Translations under genes and position numbers: made by a program
The notes under the pieces: model-generated
Databases searched by the model: none
What the model was told of the DNA's origin: nothing
What the model saw: the letters and a program-made list of their open reading frames with translations, nothing else
Shown: in pieces, positions 1 to 8,293 of the stretch
Numbering within the stretch: the stretch's first letter is position 1
How the letters are laid out: every line of letters starts with the position of its first letter
Assembly (NCBI GenBank): GCA_902826835.1
Contig: CADEGH010000038.1
Coordinates: 1-47,475, forward strand
Reading direction: 5' to 3'
Length of the DNA stretch: 47,475 nt
Origin: an uncultured bacterium
GTDB lineage: Bacteria > Planctomycetota > GCA-002687715

Positions 1-789
1 GACCACCAGGGTGGCCAGCGCCTCGCCGTCCACGTCCTCGGCGATGATGAGGAGTGAAGATCCGGTCTGCGCCACCTTCTCCAGCACGGGGAGGAGTTCG
101 CGCAGGTTCGAGATCTTCTTTTCGAAGATCAGGATGTAGGGGTTCTCGAGCTCCACCGTCATCTTGGTGGCGTTGGTGACGAAGTAGGGGGAAACGTAAC
201 CCTTGTCGAAGGACATGCCCTCGACGATGGTGCAACTCGTCTCGATGCTCTTCGCCTCTTCGACAGTGATCACGCCGTCCTTGCCGACCTTGTTCATCGC
301 CTCGGCCACGATCTTGCCGATGGATGCGTCATGGTTGGCGCTGACGGTCGCGACTTGCTCGACCACTTCGGGGGACTTCACCGGCTTGGCGAGTTCCTTC
401 AGGGCCGCCACCGCGGCGGTCACCGCCTTGTCGATGCCGCGGCGAACGAGCACCGGGTTGTGTCCGACCGCGAGGAAGCGGAGACCCGCCCGGTAGATCG
501 CTTCTGCCAACACCGTGGCGGTGGTGGTGCCGTCGCCGGCCTTGTCGTTGGTCTTTTTGGCCACCTCGTTGACGAGCTTCGCGCCCATGTTCTCGAAGGG
601 ATCGGCGAGTTCGATTTCCTTCGAAACCGTCACGCCGTCCTTGGTGGCGGTGGGTCCGCCAAAGGACTTCGTGAAGAGCACGTTGCGGCCGCCTGGGCCG
701 AGGGTCACCTTGACGGCGCGGGCGAGCTTGCTGATCCCTTCGAGGATCTTGGCTCGGGCGTCGTCGGAGTAGAGGATCTGTTTGGACAT
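1..789 (-). CDS. groEL: Chaperonin GroEL, copy 1 (partial, C-terminal half outside window)
   Basis: 60-kDa chaperonin subunit that folds proteins with GroES in the cytoplasm using ATP. The 263 visible residues cover the N-terminal equatorial, intermediate and part of the apical domain. The ATP-site signatures TLGPGGRNV and GDGTTTATVLAEAI are intact, as is the TKDGVTVSKEIEL segment. The reading frame is still open at base 1, so about half the protein lies beyond the left edge. The ATG at 789 is preceded by AGGAG and lies 16 nt after the groES stop, so the two are cotranscribed. This copy is closer to canonical GroEL at its N-terminus than the 1198-2835 copy and is probably the standard GroES partner (inference from position). 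Family identity is certain. Confidence 0.97.
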   Translation of the reverse strand, partial: MSKQILYSDDARAKILEGISKLARAVKVTLGPGGRNVLFTKSFGGPTATKDGVTVSKEIELADPFENMGAKLVNEVAKKTNDKAGDGTTTATVLAEAIYRAGLRFLAVGHNPVLVRRGIDKAVTAAVAALKELAKPVKSPEVVEQVATVSANHDASIGKIVAEAMNKVGKDGVITVEEAKSIETSCTIVEGMSFDKGYVSPYFVTNATKMTVELENPYILIFEKKISNLRELLPVLEKVAQTGSSLLIIAEDVDGEALATLVV

Positions 790-805
790 CGGTTGCTCCT
801 CGGGC

Positions 806-1099
806 TCAGGCGAATTTCGCCAGGATCTCGGACTCGCGCAGAATCTTGTACTCCTTGCCTTCGACCTTGACGTCGGTGCCGGAGTACTTGCCGTAGACCA
901 CCGTGTCGCCCTTCTTGACGGAGAGCGCTGCGCGCGCGCCGTCCTTCAGGAGCTTGCCGGGGCCCGCCGCCACGACCTTGCCCTGCTGGGGCTTTTCCTT
1001 GGCGCTGTCCGGCAGGATGACACCACCTGCCGTGCGCTCCTCGGCGTCGAGAGGAGTCACCACAATCCGATCGTCGAGGGGGTTGATCTTCAGAGCCAT
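806..1099 (-). CDS. groES: Co-chaperonin GroES
   Basis: 10-kDa co-chaperonin, 97 aa, the usual length; a heptameric ring caps GroEL. It begins MALKINPLDDRIVVTPLDAE and contains the mobile-loop region EERTAGGVILPDSAKEKPQQ, ending in the usual beta-strand region (DTVVYGKYSGTDVKVEG). The frame could be read upstream to 1186, but those 29 extra residues do not resemble the family. The ATG at 1099 has GGAG about 9 nt upstream. It sits between two different groEL genes, 98 nt after the first and 16 nt before the second. Confidence 0.97.
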   Translation of the reverse strand: MALKINPLDDRIVVTPLDAEERTAGGVILPDSAKEKPQQGKVVAAGPGKLLKDGARAALSVKKGDTVVYGKYSGTDVKVEGKEYKILRESEILAKFA

Positions 1100-1127
1100 G
1101 ATCTCGATCTCCGCTGGTTTCCTGGCG

Positions 1128-1177
1128 GGCCGACCATCGGCCGAACCCGCGATGTTTCTTGGTGCCGTGCCGGCACC
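1128..1177 (-). other. Two intercistronic hairpins between groEL2 and groES
   Basis: In the 98-nt gap between groEL2 and groES two short inverted repeats occur: GGTGCC-N5-GGCACC (1161-1177) and GGCCGA-CCA-TCGGCC (1128-1142). Neither is followed by a T tract on the transcribed strand, so they do not look like terminators. They could mark RNA processing or stabilise the downstream groES-groEL1 message. Function is inference. Confidence 0.35.
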
Positions 1178-1197
1178 GGGACACACAACCGTTCCGA

Positions 1198-2835
1198 TCA
1201 GTCGTCCATGCCGTGGTGGTCATCGCCACCTTCATCCGCCTCGTCGTCTTTCTTTGGGGCGTCGGTGATGAGGCAGTTGGTCGACACGAGCATGGACGCC
1301 ACGCTGACCGCGTTGGTCAGAGCGGTGATCGTGACCTTGCAGGGGTCGATCACGCCGTCTTCGAAGAGGTCGCCCAAGGTCTCGGTCTCGGCGTTGTATC
1401 CGAAGGCGAATTTCTTCTCCTTCAGCACCTTGGCGGCGATGACCGGGCCGTGGCCGCCCGCGTTTTCGATGATTTGGTGGAAGGGCGCGCGCAGCGAGGC
1501 CTGCAGGATCTTCGCGCCGGCGAGCACGTCCCCGGTCAAACCATCGGTCTTCACCTGCGCACCGCTGCGGAGGAGGGCCACACCGCCGCCGGGAAGCACG
1601 CCGTCTTCGAGGGCGGCCTTCACCGCGGACAGGGCGTCCTTGATGCGGGCCTTCTTTTCTTTGAGCTCGGTCTCGGTGGCAGCGCCGACGTTGATCTGCG
1701 CCACGCCTCCGGCCAGCTTCGCGAGGCGCTCCTCGAGCTTCTCGCGGTCGTAGCTGGAATCCGTCTCGGTGATCTCGCGGCGAATCTGGTCGATCCGGGC
1801 TTTGATGGTCTTCGGGTCGCCGGCGCCTTCGATGATCGTGGTGTTGTCGGCGGTCACCGTGATCTTCTTGGCAGTGCCGAGATCCTTGAGCTCGATGGTC
1901 TCGAGGTCGGTCCCGACATCCTTGAAGACGGGCGTCTTCGTGCCGGTGAGCTTGGCGATGTCTTCGAGCATCGCCTTGCGGCGATCCCCGTAACCCGGCG
2001 CCTTCACCGCGACCACGTTGACGATGCCGCGGAGCTTGTTGACCACGAGGGTCGCCAGCGCTTCACCATCCACGTCCTCGGCGACAATGAGCAGCGGCAC
2101 TCCCGCCTTGCTCGCTTTTTCGAGCAGGGGGATGAGCTTCTTCACGTTCGAGATTTTGTCCTCGTGGATGAGGATGCGGCAGTTTTTGTACTCGCACTCG
2201 AGCGTCTTTTGGTCGGTCACGAAGTGCGGCGAGAGGTAGCCGCGGTCGAACTGCATGCCTTCGACGACCTTGACCTCAGTCTCGGTGCCCTTGCCCTCTT
2301 CGATGTTGATGACGCCGTCCTTGCCAACGCGCTTCAGGGCGTCGATCAGGATCTTGCCGAGTTCCTGATCGTTGTTGGCGGCGATGGTCGCGATTTGCCC
2401 CAATCGTTCGGGGCTTTCAAGCGTGACCTTGACCGCCTTGTCCTTGAGGAACGCGATGACCTGGTCATGCGCGGTCTGGAGCCCGCGGATGATCTGCGCG
2501 ACGTTGGCTCCCGCGGTGAGGTGGCGCAGGGCGGAGAGGAAGATCGACTCGGCCAACACGGTGGCCGTGGTGGTGCCGTCCCCCGAGACGTCGTTGGTCT
2601 TGCTCGCGGCTTCCTTCAGGAGCTGCGCGCCGAGGTTTTCGTACTTGTTCTTGAGATCGATCTCGTCCGCGACGGTGTAACCGTCCTTCGTGATGTTGGG
2701 GCCGCCCCAACCACGATCGATCACCGCGCAGCGACCGCGCGGACCCAGTGTGGACTTCACGGCGCGGGCGAGTTTGACCACGCCTTCCTTCAGGGCCTCT
2801 CGGGCCTCAACATCGAAGCAGAGCTGCTTGGCCAT
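1198..2835 (-). CDS. groEL: Chaperonin GroEL, copy 2 (complete)
   Basis: Full-length GroEL paralogue of 545 aa. The ATG at 2835 is preceded by AAGGAG about 9 nt away; the frame extends upstream to 3066 but that part is not GroEL-like. ATP-binding TLGPRGR and GDGTTTATVLAESI are present, as are the apical substrate-binding region and the equatorial GGVAQINVGAATETE segment with its conserved chaperonin residues. The C-terminus is acidic and His-rich (DEADEGGDDHHGMDD), not the usual Gly-Gly-Met repeat tail. Its N-terminus differs markedly from copy 1 (CAVIDRGWGGPNITKDG). It is first in the operon groEL2-groES-groEL1. A specialised client set is possible but not shown by the sequence. Confidence 0.97.
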   Translation of the reverse strand: MAKQLCFDVEAREALKEGVVKLARAVKSTLGPRGRCAVIDRGWGGPNITKDGYTVADEIDLKNKYENLGAQLLKEAASKTNDVSGDGTTTATVLAESIFLSALRHLTAGANVAQIIRGLQTAHDQVIAFLKDKAVKVTLESPERLGQIATIAANNDQELGKILIDALKRVGKDGVINIEEGKGTETEVKVVEGMQFDRGYLSPHFVTDQKTLECEYKNCRILIHEDKISNVKKLIPLLEKASKAGVPLLIVAEDVDGEALATLVVNKLRGIVNVVAVKAPGYGDRRKAMLEDIAKLTGTKTPVFKDVGTDLETIELKDLGTAKKITVTADNTTIIEGAGDPKTIKARIDQIRREITETDSSYDREKLEERLAKLAGGVAQINVGAATETELKEKKARIKDALSAVKAALEDGVLPGGGVALLRSGAQVKTDGLTGDVLAGAKILQASLRAPFHQIIENAGGHGPVIAAKVLKEKKFAFGYNAETETLGDLFEDGVIDPCKVTITALTNAVSVASMLVSTNCLITDAPKKDDEADEGGDDHHGMDD

Positions 2836-3143
2836 GCCTGGCGACTCCTTGGAACGAATTCCGATTGGTCCGGATGTGATCCGAACCAGGTCGAGTGGTT
2901 CGGGGGATCGAGCCCTCGCGTTCCTGAGCCGGATTCCGCAGAGTGGAATCCGCTCGGGGCAAGCCGTGACGGCCGACCCGTCGGCGAGGAACCTCGTTGG
3001 ACCTCTCCCCGAGATCGGCAGTGCGAGACTGGCGAGTCCGGGGAAGGGACCGCTTGGCGCTCGCAAACCGTGGGCCGGACAATCGTCGGGGGCGAAGCGC
3101 GCCGCCGCCGTAGGAAACTGGTCGAAGGGGTGGTCTCGAGCCC

Positions 3144-3158
3144 CTGTCAGGTTGTCAG
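3144..3158. promoter_or_regulatory. Palindromic operator candidate A (CTGTCA-N3-TGTCAG)
   Basis: CTGTCA GGT TGTCAG is an imperfect inverted repeat with one mismatch. An almost identical element lies exactly 40 bp downstream. Together they lie 35-89 nt upstream of the gene starting at 3233 and about 310 nt upstream of groEL2. The rest of 2836-3232 shows no gene and no CIRCE element. Binding factor unknown. Confidence 0.45.
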
Positions 3159-3183
3159 AGCGATCCGGAGGCCCCGGGGCGGG

Positions 3184-3198
3184 CTGTCAAATTGGCAG
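3184..3198. promoter_or_regulatory. Palindromic operator candidate B (CTGTCA-N3-TGGCAG)
   Basis: Second copy of the inverted repeat, CTGTCA AAT TGGCAG, one mismatch from perfect. Its start is exactly 40 bp from the start of copy A, about four helical turns, which suits cooperative binding on one DNA face. On the minus strand it contains TTGACA, so it could overlap the -35 of a groEL2 promoter; I saw no convincing matching -10. Confidence 0.45.
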
Positions 3199-3232
3199 AG
3201 GGTGTTTAATGTCCTGCATGAGGGCTGGTCCA

Positions 3233-4477
3233 ATGTCTACGAGCTGGTCGAAGGTTGCCGGAGGGCTCACGACCTTGATGGCGAGCCTGGGCCGCGGGGC
3301 ACTCGCAGGCCTCCTCGTCGCAGCATCCTGGCGAGGCCAATCCCCGGCGCTGGTCCATCTTGAGCACCCAGACGGGCGCATGAGCGTGGGACAGCTCCTG
3401 GAATGGGGGGCCGACGGTCGCCTCAGCTTGGAGATGGCCGGTACCCGGACGCACTTCCCGCTTTCCGAGGTGGCCAGCGTTTCCTTCAGCCAGCCTCGGG
3501 TGGCTCGGCCGTCCAACGGAGCGCTCCTCGTATTCCACGGCGGCGACCGCCTGTGGGGAACTCTGGACGACGGCAACTTCGACGAGGTGGCCATCACGAC
3601 CCTCGGTCTCGGCTCGCTGCGGGTTCTCATCGATCACTTGGCGGTGGTGCAGTTTTCCGGACCCGACGGCGGGGTTGTCCCGTTGCCGGGCGAGGCTTCC
3701 GACGAAGACGAGCTCTTCCTCGGAACCAAGACTCGGGTGGATCGGCTCCCCGGCGAGCTGCTCAAAGTCGTTCGGGGCGCCGTGGTGTTCACGAGCGCGG
3801 CTGGCAACGAGCGGCGCTTTGGCACGGTGAGCGACCAAGTCCTGGCGGTTCGGCTAGCCAAGTCCGATCGCACGCCGCCGGCGGCAGTGGGAGTCGTGTG
3901 CAGCTTTCGCGATGGATCGCGGGCGTCGGGCACCATCGTGGCCAAACCGGACGGCGGACTCGCATTCCAGCTCGCCGTGGGGGGTGAGGCCACCTTGGAT
4001 CGAAACACCCTGTCCGCGATCGAGTTCCGCGCTTCCGGAGTGACGGCCCTCGGGGACTTGACCCCGCTCCGCTACCAGCACGAGCCGTTCTTCCCGGAAG
4101 CCCAGCCCGCCATGTGGCTCTGCGACGATGCGCTCCCCGTGCGGCCAACCGCTCCGGGAACCCGGCCGTGGCGCCGAGGCTTGGGGCTGCCCCTCGGAGC
4201 CAAAATCACCTACGCGATCCCCAATGGGGCGACTCGCTTCACGACCGAGATCCGGCTGCCGGAGGCCCGCGGCGCCGCGCTCGGGCGCGCGCGGTTGTGC
4301 ATCTTCGCGGATGGCCACTCCGTGAGTGAGTCGGAGACGATCGCCGCCGGAGGCATCGGCCTTCCAGTTCAAGTAGCCCTGCCGGCGGGCGCGCGAGAAC
4401 TCGAGCTGTACGCGGAAGGACTCGACATCGTGGGCTCGGGAGGACGCCTGCTTCTCGCGTCCGCCAGCTTTCGCTGA
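3233..4477 (+). CDS. Secreted protein with C-terminal NPCBM-like domain
   Basis: Predicted exported protein, 414 aa. The ATG at 3233 has GAGGG about 8 nt upstream; an internal ATG at 3278 is an alternative. The N-terminus is basic then hydrophobic (ALAGLLVAASW), a signal-peptide pattern. Residues about 40-280 are beta-rich with no recognised catalytic motif. The last 110 residues (LGLPLGAKITYAIPNGATRF onward) resemble the NPCBM/GH98 putative carbohydrate-binding module common in planctomycetes. The stop overlaps the start of the VWA gene (TGATG), so the two are translationally coupled and probably act together at the cell envelope. Substrate unknown. Confidence 0.75.
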   Translation: MSTSWSKVAGGLTTLMASLGRGALAGLLVAASWRGQSPALVHLEHPDGRMSVGQLLEWGADGRLSLEMAGTRTHFPLSEVASVSFSQPRVARPSNGALLVFHGGDRLWGTLDDGNFDEVAITTLGLGSLRVLIDHLAVVQFSGPDGGVVPLPGEASDEDELFLGTKTRVDRLPGELLKVVRGAVVFTSAAGNERRFGTVSDQVLAVRLAKSDRTPPAAVGVVCSFRDGSRASGTIVAKPDGGLAFQLAVGGEATLDRNTLSAIEFRASGVTALGDLTPLRYQHEPFFPEAQPAMWLCDDALPVRPTAPGTRPWRRGLGLPLGAKITYAIPNGATRFTTEIRLPEARGAALGRARLCIFADGHSVSESETIAAGGIGLPVQVALPAGARELELYAEGLDIVGSGGRLLLASASFR

Positions 4478-7176
4478 TGTTCGAGACTTTCCGTGAACTG
4501 CTCTGGCGCGACCCGCGCTGGATTTCGACTTGGTTGCCCTTGGCCGGGGTCCTTGTGCTGCTCGGGACATGGCGGACTCGTCGCGAACGACCTCGCACGC
4601 TCTCGCTACTCCACTTGGGCCTTCGCCTCGCGAGCTTGGTTCTCCTCGCCGTCGTGGCTGCGGGGCCGATGCGGACGGTGACCATCCCAGCGCCGGGGCG
4701 CACCTTCGCACTCGTCGATGCCTCGGCCAGCGTTGATGCCGCTGAGCGCGAGCAATGGCTCGAACGTGTCGTCGCTCCTTCTCAAAGCTCGGGGACCACC
4801 GTCGCGAGTTTTGGTGATCGATTGCGGAGTCTGGACTCGAACGAGGATCCGTCCGACACGGTGGCTCCCCTATCCACCCGCCTGCGTTCGGCCCTCGCGA
4901 CGGTCGGGCTTCACCCCGAAGCTCGTTTCGGGAGTCGCCTCCAACTTTGGACGGACGGGCGCATCGGCGAATCCGTAGTCCCCATCGATCTCGCGGTTTT
5001 GGCCCCGCGCGTTCACCCTTCACGAACCGAACCGCCTGCCGATGCCGCAGTTTTGGAACTGCTCGCGGAGCCGGGTCCGCGGCCCGAAGAACCCTGGACT
5101 CTGAAGATTCGGGGCGTTTGCCCGGCCGCGACCTCGGGGGAACTTGCGATCTCGGTGCCCGGACAATCCGGGCAGACCAGCCGCGTGGAGCTGCCGGCGG
5201 GTCCCTTCGAGTTCGTACGCACGGTGGCTCTGGAAGCCGGGTGGCACTGGGTGAGTGCTCGTCTGGATCTCGGCGCAGACGCGGCGTGGAACAACCAGGC
5301 TTCGACGCTGGTGAAGGTCTGGCCGCCCACGGCAGTGCGGGTCGTGGGCGGGGAATCGCAGTCGCTGCTCGTGAGAGCGCTGCGGGCGCAGGGAATCGTC
5401 GTGGAGCATCATGCGGAGGATCGGCTCCGCACCGCGGTGGCGGAGCTGCCCGCGCGCACCGTTTTGGTGCTGGATCGCATCGGAGTCGCCGCGCTCGCGG
5501 ACCCGGTGGTGCTGACCGACCTCACCCGTCGGCTGGATGCCGGACAAGGGATCCTCTACTGGCCCGCGGAGACGCCGCGCGAGTTAGTGAATGCGGCGGG
5601 GGAGGGTTGGCTCGACCTGATTGGGCTACGCGGCATCGAGCCCCCGCCACCTCCGCCCCCCGACCAACCGAAGCCCGAGGTGAGCCCAACGGAGGCTCCC
5701 GATGTCGTCGACGAAAACGCCCGCAAGAAAGAACTCCGCACAGTGCCGAGTCTCGGACTCCTCTTGCTCATCGACGGCAGTTCGAGCATGCGCGGGGAGA
5801 CGTTGAGGCTCGCCAAAGAAGCTGCCATCGCTGCGGTCGAAGTGCTTCACCCGGAAGACTTCGTCGGCGTGGTCGCCTTCAACCAGGAGTCCCGGGTGCT
5901 CGTGGAGCTGGGCAAGGCCAAAGATGTCCCGGCGATCACCGAGCGGATCGCCCGCATTGCCGCACGGGGCGGAACGGACTTCGTCGCTCCCCTCGAGACC
6001 GCCAAGGAGATGTTTGCGCTGGCCAACCTCGCGGTGCGCCACGCCATCCTGCTCACGGATGGAGAGCCGAACGAGATGCGCCCGCTCAAGGCTCTCGTCG
6101 AAGGAATGGCTAGCGCGGGGATCACTCTGTCGACGGTGGGATGCGGGAGCGCTTTCAACGAGACCCTCCTCTCCGATCTGGCGGCGTGGGGAAGAGGGAA
6201 ATTCCATCCGGCTTACGACGCCAACGAGGTTCCGGAGATTTTCACGATCGAGGCGGAACGAGTCATCGAGTCGAGCGGGGCGCGGCGTCGATCCGACGAA
6301 AAAGCGCCGCCGCCTCGCGACTCCGGACCGACCAAGCCGCCTCTGGCTGCACCACCCCCATCCACCGAGGCCCCACTGCCGACTCCGGAAGCAGTGCGCA
6401 TCCGGGATGAGGCGCCGTACCTGCTCGAACTCCCGTGGAGCACCTTGCCGGGAGTCGAAGGTCGCCATCCCGCGCGGGCGCGCGCGGATGCTTGGGTTTC
6501 CCTCGAAACGGAAGGAGGCGCCCCGGTGCTCGTGCATAGCTGGGTGGGGCGCGGCCGCATCGTGGCCTGGGCGCTCCCCCTCGAAGGATCGTTTGGTCCC
6601 TCACTCGCTCGATGGGAGGGAGTGGGCCCACTGCTCGCCCAGATCACGCGCTTCTTGGACCGCAGCACTCCCGATCGCCGCTTGGCCTTGTCGTTGGAAG
6701 TGGTGGGACGTTCGATCGAACTGGCGATCGCCGACGGGGCTGTCCGGGAGTCGGATCTGTCCCAATACACCCTGCGTTGGTACGGCGTCGACCGCGAGGT
6801 GCTCACCCCGGCCACCACGGTCGCCGTGGGCTCCACTTTTCGAGTGGAATTCCCTTCCGAAGTGTTCGGGCCGATCCGCGTGGAGGTTGAGTCGGTCCGC
6901 GGAGACCTCGGGGTCGCGACATGCACTCTGTCGCCGAGCCGCGAGCTACGAGAGCGCGGGCCGGATCTCGCGAGCCTCTCGGCGTGGGCCGCCGCGATCG
7001 GCGGTGAGATCGCTCCCGTACCCCTCCCGGCGGAGACTCCGCCAGGGCGCCACTTCGAGCGGCTCGATCCGGTGGATCTACCCTGGCTGCCGGGACTCCT
7101 CGGTCTCCTGATCGCGGACATACTCTTGCAGCGCCTCGGGCCGGGCCGGCGGCGCTTCTTTGGGGAGAAACGATGA
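4477..7176 (+). CDS. Membrane VWA-domain protein (BatA-like, with amidotransferase-like domain)
   Basis: 899-aa envelope protein. Two transmembrane helices lie near the N-terminus (about 18-34 and 45-65) and one near the C-terminus (about 872-890). A class-I-amidotransferase-like fold is suggested at about 290-390, followed by a proline-rich linker (PPPPPPPDQPKP). A von Willebrand A domain at about 427-600 has an intact MIDAS: DGSSSM with Asp433, the Thr in RGGTDF and the Asp in LLTDGEPNE. This architecture resembles the BatA/YfbK-type proteins of planctomycetes. VWA domains bind protein partners through a metal ion. It overlaps the genes on both sides by 1 and 4 nt. Partner and role unknown. 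Confidence 0.8.
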   Translation: MFETFRELLWRDPRWISTWLPLAGVLVLLGTWRTRRERPRTLSLLHLGLRLASLVLLAVVAAGPMRTVTIPAPGRTFALVDASASVDAAEREQWLERVVAPSQSSGTTVASFGDRLRSLDSNEDPSDTVAPLSTRLRSALATVGLHPEARFGSRLQLWTDGRIGESVVPIDLAVLAPRVHPSRTEPPADAAVLELLAEPGPRPEEPWTLKIRGVCPAATSGELAISVPGQSGQTSRVELPAGPFEFVRTVALEAGWHWVSARLDLGADAAWNNQASTLVKVWPPTAVRVVGGESQSLLVRALRAQGIVVEHHAEDRLRTAVAELPARTVLVLDRIGVAALADPVVLTDLTRRLDAGQGILYWPAETPRELVNAAGEGWLDLIGLRGIEPPPPPPPDQPKPEVSPTEAPDVVDENARKKELRTVPSLGLLLLIDGSSSMRGETLRLAKEAAIAAVEVLHPEDFVGVVAFNQESRVLVELGKAKDVPAITERIARIAARGGTDFVAPLETAKEMFALANLAVRHAILLTDGEPNEMRPLKALVEGMASAGITLSTVGCGSAFNETLLSDLAAWGRGKFHPAYDANEVPEIFTIEAERVIESSGARRRSDEKAPPPRDSGPTKPPLAAPPPSTEAPLPTPEAVRIRDEAPYLLELPWSTLPGVEGRHPARARADAWVSLETEGGAPVLVHSWVGRGRIVAWALPLEGSFGPSLARWEGVGPLLAQITRFLDRSTPDRRLALSLEVVGRSIELAIADGAVRESDLSQYTLRWYGVDREVLTPATTVAVGSTFRVEFPSEVFGPIRVEVESVRGDLGVATCTLSPSRELRERGPDLASLSAWAAAIGGEIAPVPLPAETPPGRHFERLDPVDLPWLPGLLGLLIADILLQRLGPGRRRFFGEKR

Positions 7177-8159
7177 CCGCGGAGTCGAAGTGGGAATTGG
7201 TCGTCAGCACGGGGGATCCCCAGGGGGTCGGCCCCGAGGTTTCGCTGCAGGCGAGCCGCGAACTCCTGCGCCGACGGCCCACGGTGCGGGTCGTGTTGGT
7301 CGGAGCGCCTGCGGTTCTGCGGCGGGTCGGGGCGGTGGACGAGGAACTCCGGGCTCCCGGGGAAGGCCCGGGCCTGTGCGCGATCGGCACTCCTCTCGAC
7401 GAAGCCAAGTTGGAGGCCCCACCGTCGCGAGCCGGCGGCACAGCTTCCCTTGAGGCTCTGAGTCAAGCTCTCCGCCGGGTCGGCAACGACCCTTGCCGCG
7501 CCCTCGTCACGGCCCCGCTCAGCAAACACGCCGTCGCCGAGACGCTCCCCGGATTCACCGGGCACACCGAGTGGCTCGCCGCGGAGACGGGGACCGATCA
7601 CCCGGTCATGCTGTTTGCTGCCGGTCGTTTGCGGGTGGCCTTGGCCACCGTGCACGTGCCGCTGCGAGACGTCGCCCTCCACCTCACGCCCTCTCGTCTC
7701 CGCCAGTCGCTCCAAGTGCTGGATCGCGGCCTCCGCGACCAGTTTCGCCTCAGCCGACCGAAAATCGCGGTGCTCGGTCTCAACCCCCATGCGGGCGAGG
7801 GCGGTCTGTTGGGCGACGAGGAGGCTCTCGTCATCCGGCCGGCGATCCAAAAGTTCGTCGCCAAGGGGGGGCACGCCGAAGGGCCGTTCAGCGCCGACAG
7901 TTTCTTTCGCGACGAGATGCTCGCCAAGTTCGATGCGGTGCTCGCGATGTATCACGACCAGGGCCTGCTGCCCGTGAAGGCGGCGAGCTTTGGCGAGGCG
8001 GTGAACGTCACTTTGGGCCTTCCGCTCATTCGCACGTCGGTCGATCACGGATGCGCCTACGACCTCGCGGGTCGGGGCGAGGCCCGTTCGAGCTCGATGC
8101 TGGCGGCGCTCGAGCTCGCGCTCTCGCTGCTCCAACTGCGGGAAACTCCGGCAATTTGA
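7173..8159 (+). CDS. pdxA: 4-hydroxythreonine-4-phosphate dehydrogenase PdxA
   Basis: NAD-dependent enzyme of the DXP-dependent pyridoxal 5'-phosphate pathway; it oxidises 4-phosphohydroxy-L-threonine. 328 aa, the usual length. Signatures: STGDPQGVGPE at the N-terminus, TAPLSKHAV, the metal-binding His in FTGHTEWLA, LNPHAGEGGLLG, MYHDQGL and VDHGCAYDLAGRG, giving three metal-ligand His. The ATG overlaps the VWA stop (ATGA), so its translation is coupled to an envelope gene with no evident metabolic link. No pdxJ is nearby. Confidence 0.95.
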   Translation: MTAESKWELVVSTGDPQGVGPEVSLQASRELLRRRPTVRVVLVGAPAVLRRVGAVDEELRAPGEGPGLCAIGTPLDEAKLEAPPSRAGGTASLEALSQALRRVGNDPCRALVTAPLSKHAVAETLPGFTGHTEWLAAETGTDHPVMLFAAGRLRVALATVHVPLRDVALHLTPSRLRQSLQVLDRGLRDQFRLSRPKIAVLGLNPHAGEGGLLGDEEALVIRPAIQKFVAKGGHAEGPFSADSFFRDEMLAKFDAVLAMYHDQGLLPVKAASFGEAVNVTLGLPLIRTSVDHGCAYDLAGRGEARSSSMLAALELALSLLQLRETPAI

Positions 8160-8187
8160 GGTCACGACGAACTCCTCGGGAATTTGG

Positions 8188-8215
8188 TTGACCGATTCGG
8201 GTTCGGCGCCATAAT
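8188..8215 (+). promoter_or_regulatory. Sigma-70-type promoter with repeated TCGGCGCC around the -10
   Basis: TTGACC (8188-8193), a 16-nt spacer and CATAAT (8210-8215) match the housekeeping consensus at five of six positions in each box. TCGGCGCC occurs at 8203-8210 and again at 8215-8222, flanking the -10; since GGCGCC is itself palindromic this could be an operator. It would drive the genes at 8294 and 8916. Confidence 0.55.
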
Positions 8216-8293
8216 CGGCGCCGCCGGGGACGGGCGGTCGACTCGGCGAAGTGAAGACAAGCGGTCGGGTGTGAACTTTGGGGAGTGCGTGCC

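Noticed and set aside
1..2110. Direct repeat between positions 1-60 and about 2040-2100
   Set aside because: This is simply the conserved paralogous part of the two groEL genes, not a mobile or recombination repeat.
2836..3232. CIRCE/HrcA operator upstream of groEL2
   Set aside because: No TTAGCACTC-N9-GAGTGCTAA or close variant on either strand; only the CTGTCA palindromes stand out.
1159..3363. Long open frame on the plus strand across groEL2
   Set aside because: Antisense shadow of a GC-rich gene; the product has no family resemblance and the minus strand encodes an unmistakable GroEL.
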